Of a stretch of DNA of 38,040 bases, positions 33,501-38,040 are shown one piece after another (position 1 is the first letter of the stretch; the number at the start of each line of letters is the position of its first letter). This DNA comes from Prevotella pallens ATCC 700821 (GTDB lineage Bacteria > Bacteroidota > Bacteroidia > Bacteroidales > Bacteroidaceae), in assembly GCF_000220255.1 (NCBI RefSeq), contig NZ_GL982513.1, positions 673,108 to 711,147 on the forward strand. Reading direction: 5' to 3'. A model generated the notes under the pieces. The model saw only the letters and a program-made list of their open reading frames with translations. It did not search any database and was not told the DNA's origin. Position numbers and translations under genes: made by a program.

Positions 33501-33508
33501 CAAAGATA
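33501..33508 (-). promoter_or_regulatory. Promoter -7 box for the candidate small RNA
   Basis: Minus-strand TATCTTTG, a perfect TAnnTTTG box. A plus-strand box TATATTTG (33515-33522) lies 6 bp away, so the two would be divergent start points. Confidence 0.5.
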
Positions 33509-33543
33509 AGGGTTTATATTTGCTTGAAATAAATGTTTTGACA

Positions 33544-33705
33544 ATGGATATATTTTGTGTAATACTTTTCTTTTTAATATCGCTTGTGCTGATGCCGTTC
33601 TTTACACATGGTGAACCATGGATTGTAAAGTTGTTCTATTTAGCACTATGTGTATGCTTTACGCCAATAATAGGTATACCAATATACAGGCATTTCGCTA
33701 AATAG
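33544..33705 (+). CDS. Small hydrophobic membrane protein, 53 aa
   Basis: MDIFCVILFF begins one membrane helix (about 2-20). A short loop with THGEPW follows, then a second helix (about 27-46) and a basic tail, RHFAK. I do not recognise a family. Support for a real gene: two well-formed helices with a polar turn, a TAnnTTTG box (33515-33522) 21 nt upstream, and a position next to a predicted divergent small RNA. An ATG start at 33544 is chosen; the upstream in-frame ATG at 33520 would fall inside the promoter box. Confidence 0.55.
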   Translation: MDIFCVILFFLISLVLMPFFTHGEPWIVKLFYLALCVCFTPIIGIPIYRHFAK

Positions 33706-33880
33706 AAAAAATCATGTCCTTTAGTCTATAACTGTATGTTATACTATATTGGAGCATAATAGATATTTGATGGCTAGAATAAGCAGCCTACCAAAGGTCT
33801 ATTACTAAAGCCTGTGAGGTATCAGTCTGTCGAATGTCATTACATCTAATTGTTATATTCCAACCAGATATAAACAGAAG

Positions 33881-33911
33881 GGCGACTCTACATATTTTTG
33901 GTAGAGCCGCC
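33881..33911 (-). terminator. Terminator of the alpha-amylase gene
   Basis: GGCGACTCTAC (33881-33891) pairs with GTAGAGCCGCC (33901-33911), with one A-C mismatch. It lies 26 nt past the amylase stop codon; the T-run on the minus strand is weak. Confidence 0.5.
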
Positions 33912-33936
33912 ACAAGGTTTTCATACTATTAGTATT

Positions 33937-35955
33937 CTATTTTATTAGAACTTTCTTGCCATTGTGAATATAGATGCCTGACTGAGTTGGCTTCGTTATG
34001 CGCTGACCAGAAATTGTGTAATAGTAAGTATTTGGATTGGCTGTATGCTTACTTACTATGTTTTCTATGTTTGTTGTAACTACATTTACTTTGTGCTTTG
34101 TGTCTGTCTTTTCGCTCGATATATTAATAAAGGTGGTTGTCTTTATGTTTTCTATATCTACTGTTTGTGGCGTACCAGTACCAACACTGAACACAAAGTT
34201 TACGGCATCGTTAGAGGTTGTTATAAGAAACTCTTTTGTTAGCCACTTTTTACCGTCTACTGTTTCTATAGTTGTTACGGCATCGCCTGGCCACGTTCCT
34301 TTCACTGTTGTGTGTGTGCCACCCCATATCCAAAAGTTTATAGATGGGTGGACATTTGTGGTTTGTGCACTTGCCCACGCTGTGCCTGCATTGTCGGCAT
34401 TCACATATACCTTTATATTATAAGGTTTAAAGTCTATGATGTTATAGTTGCGCGTAATTATATTCTTCACCGTTCCATCTACAAGTAAGCCTACTTTCAG
34501 AACGGTTATACCTACCGGAATTGTTAGTTGCTGCCCATTGGTTGCTTTTTTGCTATTTGCTGTTGGTTCGGTGCCATCGGTGGTGTACACAATTTGTGCA
34601 TTAGCATTGTTGCTTATTTTGGTTAGTGTTACGTTTTGTTCGCCATCGTAAGTACCGCTTGCTAAATTAGCCCATACAATGTTTGCTTTATTCTTTTCTA
34701 CGTAGTATGCCCAATGGTATCCTCCTGTTAGCTTCTCCCACCTATTTGTGTTTGTGAAACTCTTGGCAGGACCAACTACGGTTAGCATTGCACCGTTTGT
34801 ACCTGTGGTGGTAAATGCATAAAAGTCGGTTCCGTTGCTGTATTTCACTGCCTTGCTTTCGTTGTTAATGCCTATGAGCTTGCGTACGCTAATCATATTC
34901 TTAATATCGTTTTTATATGTTTTATAGTGCTTTAGGAATATGCATGGCGTACCAGGCATTGCAAGAATGTAGGCATTTGCTGCTAATGTATCTTTCTTGA
35001 TAGGGTCTTGATGATTATTGCCACCACGGTCTTCGGTGTCATGGTTTTCTACAAAAGTTATAGCATAGCGTGCGTAGTTGGCTTCTTTTGCCAGACCCAC
35101 ACCGTCGAGTGCAGCCCAATTGCCATTGTTTACGGCATCGCGAACTGTATAACGCAATGGAAAGTCGAAAGCAGCACTGGTTGGAACGCCATCTATTTTG
35201 GTGCTTTCTATCCATGCTTTCACTTTGTTTATATCTCCGTCCCAATATTCGCCCACCGAAAACTCTGGCTGCGAAGCCTTATTGTATAGTGCTGTGAACT
35301 TACCAGCATAGCCTTTTACCATATCGTATCGGAAACCGGCATAGCCAAATTTGTCTTTCAGCATTTGCAGATAGGCTTTCACAGTGTTTTGTACGTTTAT
35401 GCTATTATGGTCAAGATCGCGCATGCCGTCCCAATCTTCGCCTGAGTCTAAGTTGGAACTAAGTTGCACTCCCTCTTTCTGTGCTTCTGTTAATGCTTTT
35501 CCACCATCGTCGTTTTTGGCAACATCTTCCGATGTCATTGTGTACGTAACGTTGTTGTAGGTTTCAGTTGGAAAGTCGAACCAACCTGCAGTGGTTGCTC
35601 TATGGTTTATCACCACATCGGCTATAGTATTTATGCCGTTGGCTTTAAATGTACCAATAAGGCTTAATAGTTCTGCCTCGTTGCCAAAGGAACTATTATA
35701 GTTGCTAAACCAATAGTAGTCGTCATATCCCATAGATGGCGTGTTACGTGCTTGTGCACTTTGTGGTAGCCATACAAGATTGAAGTATGCGGCAAGGTCT
35801 TTTGCTTGTGTTTCAAGGTTTGTCCATTTCGAATCTTGATACGAATCCCAATAGAAGCCTTGCAGCATTACGCCTCCATAGTTGGCTTTCCAGCCTTGTG
35901 CAAACATTGTTGCTGCTATGCAGAGAAGTGAAAACAGAGTAGATATTCGTTTCAT
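33937..35955 (-). CDS. Secreted alpha-amylase, GH13, with starch-binding module
   Basis: A 672-residue exported enzyme that cuts alpha-1,4 bonds in starch. The start at 35955 gives a signal peptide directly (MKRISTLFSLLCIAATMFAQ); the longer frame to 36003 adds a polar lead. GH13 regions are clear: GVMLQGFYWDSY at the start, ADVVINHRA, GFRYDMVKGY with nucleophile Asp211, VGEYWDG with acid/base Glu236, and FVENHDTED with Asp306. After the barrel come a chitobiase-C-like sandwich (AQIVYTTDGTEPTANSKKA) and a CBM26-like starch-binding module (INFWIWGGTHTTVKGTWPG). The tail YYYTISGQRI...GKKVLIK resembles a short T9SS-type or Prevotella secretion tail. Next to a maltose-type MFS transporter gene on the same strand. 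Confidence 0.94.
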   Translation of the reverse strand: MKRISTLFSLLCIAATMFAQGWKANYGGVMLQGFYWDSYQDSKWTNLETQAKDLAAYFNLVWLPQSAQARNTPSMGYDDYYWFSNYNSSFGNEAELLSLIGTFKANGINTIADVVINHRATTAGWFDFPTETYNNVTYTMTSEDVAKNDDGGKALTEAQKEGVQLSSNLDSGEDWDGMRDLDHNSINVQNTVKAYLQMLKDKFGYAGFRYDMVKGYAGKFTALYNKASQPEFSVGEYWDGDINKVKAWIESTKIDGVPTSAAFDFPLRYTVRDAVNNGNWAALDGVGLAKEANYARYAITFVENHDTEDRGGNNHQDPIKKDTLAANAYILAMPGTPCIFLKHYKTYKNDIKNMISVRKLIGINNESKAVKYSNGTDFYAFTTTGTNGAMLTVVGPAKSFTNTNRWEKLTGGYHWAYYVEKNKANIVWANLASGTYDGEQNVTLTKISNNANAQIVYTTDGTEPTANSKKATNGQQLTIPVGITVLKVGLLVDGTVKNIITRNYNIIDFKPYNIKVYVNADNAGTAWASAQTTNVHPSINFWIWGGTHTTVKGTWPGDAVTTIETVDGKKWLTKEFLITTSNDAVNFVFSVGTGTPQTVDIENIKTTTFINISSEKTDTKHKVNVVTTNIENIVSKHTANPNTYYYTISGQRITKPTQSGIYIHNGKKVLIK

Positions 35956-36000
35956 AATGATGATTTTGATTTGTTTTAGTTCTAACTGTTTGTATGTTTG

Positions 36001-36008
36001 CAAATGTA
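36001..36008 (-). promoter_or_regulatory. Promoter -7 box for the amylase gene
   Basis: Minus-strand TACATTTG fits TAnnTTTG, 45 nt upstream of the chosen start. This supports the start at 35955, since the longer frame would begin before transcription does. Confidence 0.45.
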
Positions 36009-36061
36009 CTGACTTATTTTGAGTTGTGTTTCAACTTGACATAGAATAAGTATTAATATTG

Positions 36062-36077
36062 TTGCAAACGTTTGCAA
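36062..36077. promoter_or_regulatory. LacI-family-type operator upstream of the amylase gene
   Basis: TTGCAAACGTTTGCAA is a perfect 16-bp palindrome with the CG centre typical of LacI/GalR-family operators, including maltose regulators. It lies 53 bp upstream of the -7 box. A partial copy GTTTGCAAATG overlaps that box. No LacI-type gene is in the window. Confidence 0.6.
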
Positions 36078-36308
36078 AAGCCTTGTTTGCTTGTTGCTTC
36101 TTGAATAGATATATATTGGTGGAATGATAATTAGGAACTGTTGCAACGACAGACAAAAACGTCTCTTGTGGTAGTATTTGTATGTAAGCCAGGCTATTTG
36201 GTACGGTGAATTAGGTATGCGTACATAATAGTAAAAATATTGTTGTTAATGTGTTATAGTAGAGAACTATAAATGCTGAAACTTGATGTGATATATGATA
36301 TGTAAATT

Positions 36309-36410
36309 ACAGATGTCTAAAGCGCAACTGACAGATATCTGAGACGAACGTTACAGATATCTGAAACGATCGTTACAGATATCTAAAACGATCGTTACAG
36401 ATATCTAAAA
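36309..36410 (-). repeat. 22-bp tandem repeat array 3 (inverted orientation)
   Basis: A diverged AGATGTCT at 36311, then AGATATCT at 36333, 36355, 36377 and 36399, all 22 bp apart. Read on the minus strand, the linkers (GTAACGATCGTTTT twice) match arrays 1 and 2. Two linkers contain the perfect palindrome AACGATCGTT. Confidence 0.9.
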
Positions 36411-36556
36411 CAAAAGCAACTATAATCACAGATTTTTTATATACATAAGCAATGTTTTTTTCTGGCTTCTATTAAACAATGGGCAGAACAAATAATCTTC
36501 CCACCTATATTCTACTGATGCTCTATGAATAGTATATTTTCTTAAGAAACATAAAA

Positions 36557-36615
36557 ACCACATAGAATTCATATATACTATAAAGTGTCTATAGTATGTA
36601 AGAACTCTATGTGGT
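36557..36615 (-). terminator. Strong terminator of the MFS transporter gene
   Basis: ACCACATAGA (36557-36566) pairs with TCTATGTGGT (36606-36615). Inner GAA/TTC and ATACTATA/TATAGTAT pairs extend the stem. The minus strand then reads TTTTTATGTTTC. It lies 33 nt past the stop codon. Confidence 0.85.
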
Positions 36616-36647
36616 CTATACGTTCTACAAATTTTTATTTACACAAA

Positions 36648-37985
36648 CTAAGCCCTTTGTTTGTCTTTAATAATAGATACAGATAGCGCACCAGCAACGA
36701 GCGCACCGCCAGCAACAATCATCATATCGCTTTGGTTAGAGCCTACAAGTTGTAATATAACTCCACCCAAAGCAGCAGCAATAATTTGTGGTATACAGAT
36801 GGTTCCATTAAATAAGCCAAGATAAGCACCCATGTGTCCATAGCCTTCCAGTGCATTGGTTACAAAGGTGAACGGCATTGAAAGTATGGCAGCCCAGGCA
36901 CAACCAATAAGAACGAATGGAATAAACATAATATATTGGTCGTGGACAAACGAAGTCATAACAAATCCCACACCACCTAAGAAGAGAGAGAAACCGTATG
37001 CAAACTTGCGATTTTTAAACATAGGCAACACCACTGCCCAAAGTACGGAGCCTATTGCTTGTATGGCAAACAATATTCCTACCCAATCGCCAGCTTGCTG
37101 ATATTTTAATGTTGCCGAAGCATTGCTTGCACTCATGTCTACTCCGAAACAGTTAGCAGCAACCGTTCCTGTTGTATAAGTCCACATAAATAAGAATGCA
37201 AACCAAGAGAAAAATTGCACTAATCCAACCGTCCAGAATGTAGAAGGCGCATTTTTCAGCAGATGAATCCAATTGCTTTTCGTTTCATTCTCTTCTGTTT
37301 TTAAGTTGTGATATTCTGCGTATTCTTTTGGTGGCATCTCCTTAACCTTTAAAGTGGTATAGAGCACACATAGTATAAGAATAGCTGCACCAACATAGAA
37401 CGAATAAATTACAGAGTCTGGCACAACACCCTTAGGTGCTTTAATAGATATACCAATGGCACTAAACAAATATGGAAAAACATAACCAACCAGCGAACCA
37501 GCGTTGCAAAGAAAACTTTGTATGGAGTAAGCCAATCCCTTTTGTTTTTCATTAACCTCGTCGCCCACAAGCATTTTAAATGGTTGCATCGCCATATTAA
37601 TGCTTGTATCTAAAAACATAAGCGATATTAAACCGAATATCATAGCCGTTGATACAGCCATACCAAACGAACCAGCATTAGGCAGCAGGCACATAACAAG
37701 AACTGCAATAAAGGCACCTATAAATAAATAAGGTATGCGACGACCAAAGCGAGTCCAAGTTTTGTCAGATAAAGTCCCTACAATCGGTTGCACAAGAATA
37801 CCCATCAGTGGAGGCAAAATCCAGAAATAGCTTAAGCTATGTGGGTCGGCACCTAATGTAGCAAATATACGCGAAATGTTAGCACTCTGTAAAGAGTAGG
37901 CTATTTGAACACCAAAAAAACCAAAACTAAGATTCCATAGTTGCCAGAAACTTTTGTTTGGACGAGTCTTTAATTCATTATTCAT
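36648..37985 (-). CDS. MFS sugar transporter, maltose/sucrose (SLC45/GPH-like) type
   Basis: A 445-residue inner-membrane carrier with about 12 hydrophobic segments. The N-terminus (FWQLWNLSFGFFGVQIAYSL) and the loop VGTLSDKTWTRFGRRIPYL, with the RxGRR motif between helices 2 and 3, are typical of the maltose/sucrose permease group (SLC45-like MFS). It probably imports maltose or maltodextrins by cation symport, which fits the secreted alpha-amylase gene next on the same strand. A central charged loop (KEMPPKEYAEYHNLKTEENE) separates the two six-helix halves. The start is at 37985; its promoter would lie at the window edge and cannot be judged. Confidence 0.87.
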   Translation of the reverse strand: MNNELKTRPNKSFWQLWNLSFGFFGVQIAYSLQSANISRIFATLGADPHSLSYFWILPPLMGILVQPIVGTLSDKTWTRFGRRIPYLFIGAFIAVLVMCLLPNAGSFGMAVSTAMIFGLISLMFLDTSINMAMQPFKMLVGDEVNEKQKGLAYSIQSFLCNAGSLVGYVFPYLFSAIGISIKAPKGVVPDSVIYSFYVGAAILILCVLYTTLKVKEMPPKEYAEYHNLKTEENETKSNWIHLLKNAPSTFWTVGLVQFFSWFAFLFMWTYTTGTVAANCFGVDMSASNASATLKYQQAGDWVGILFAIQAIGSVLWAVVLPMFKNRKFAYGFSLFLGGVGFVMTSFVHDQYIMFIPFVLIGCAWAAILSMPFTFVTNALEGYGHMGAYLGLFNGTICIPQIIAAALGGVILQLVGSNQSDMMIVAGGALVAGALSVSIIKDKQRA

Positions 37986-38040
37986 AGTTTAAAGTGTGTT
38001 AGTTGCTATTTGTTGATAGTTGATTTATATATTTAAATTA

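Larger units (their letters stand above)
36004..36647. other. Intergenic region between amylase and MFS genes
   Basis: About 640 bp. It holds the amylase promoter and LacI-type palindrome, repeat array 3 and the MFS terminator. The two genes are therefore separate transcripts despite their shared role. No other gene is seen. Confidence 0.6.

Noticed and set aside
33413..33508. Known riboswitch or tRNA-like element
   Set aside because: The two-hairpin shape with terminator does not match preQ1, SAM or other motifs I know. It has no downstream gene on its strand to control, so it was kept as a candidate sRNA.
35956..36003. N-terminal extension of the alpha-amylase
   Set aside because: The extension is polar and comes before a complete signal peptide. 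The -7 box at 36001-36008 would place the start of transcription after it.

Overview
The window looks like chromosome of a host-associated, anaerobic member of the Bacteroidota, most likely Prevotella or a close relative. Three things point there. Promoter -7 boxes of the Bacteroidota form TAnnTTTG occur in front of many genes, and clear Shine-Dalgarno sequences are rare. The families are typical of the phylum: GLPGLI protein, CarboxypepD_reg-like/beta-barrel receptors, TIGR02757, a type IX secretion (T9SS) sorting tail, and a TonB_C fusion. The DNA is AT-rich. Species assignment is inference. I found no rRNA, tRNA, CRISPR array or intact transposase.

Layout. 1-3.9 kb (minus): DcuA/B-type C4-dicarboxylate carrier, exported L-asparaginase and an outer-membrane porin-like barrel. 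With aspartate ammonia-lyase at 23-24.4 kb these form an asparagine to aspartate to fumarate/succinate route. 4.2-5.5 kb (plus): Bcp peroxiredoxin and a TIGR02757 protein. 5.5-13.6 kb: a LuxR-type regulator facing two minus-strand envelope operons, receptor + GLPGLI protein and a plug-like protein + beta-barrel. Next to the regulator lies what looks like a decayed remnant of the same receptor with its promoter block. 14-18.7 kb (minus): M23/LysM endopeptidase, then the operon DJ-1 - ispD - recG. 19-22.6 kb (plus): nadK, an ABC exporter and a thioredoxin-like protein with a TonB C-terminal domain. A 181-bp inverted-repeat (MITE-like) element then separates these from aspA.

25-33.7 kb is the most unusual part. 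A small secreted protein is followed by a cobalamin riboswitch that controls one very large (1889 aa) secreted protein. That protein has three alternating CUB-like/BNR_assoc_N-like units, a beta-helix, Fn3/Ig-like domains, a DUF4465 domain and a T9SS C-terminal domain. No BtuB-type transporter is present. The arrangement suggests a T9SS-exported surface protein made under corrinoid limitation. Downstream lie a candidate small RNA and a 53-aa membrane protein.

34-38 kb (minus): an MFS sugar transporter of the maltose/sucrose type and a secreted GH13 alpha-amylase with a starch-binding module and a LacI-type palindromic operator.

A dispersed 22-bp tandem repeat (AGATATCT plus a 14-bp linker) occurs as three separate intergenic arrays at 26.2, 33.1 and 36.3 kb. 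Two of them are in opposite orientation and share both ends. I know of no name for it.
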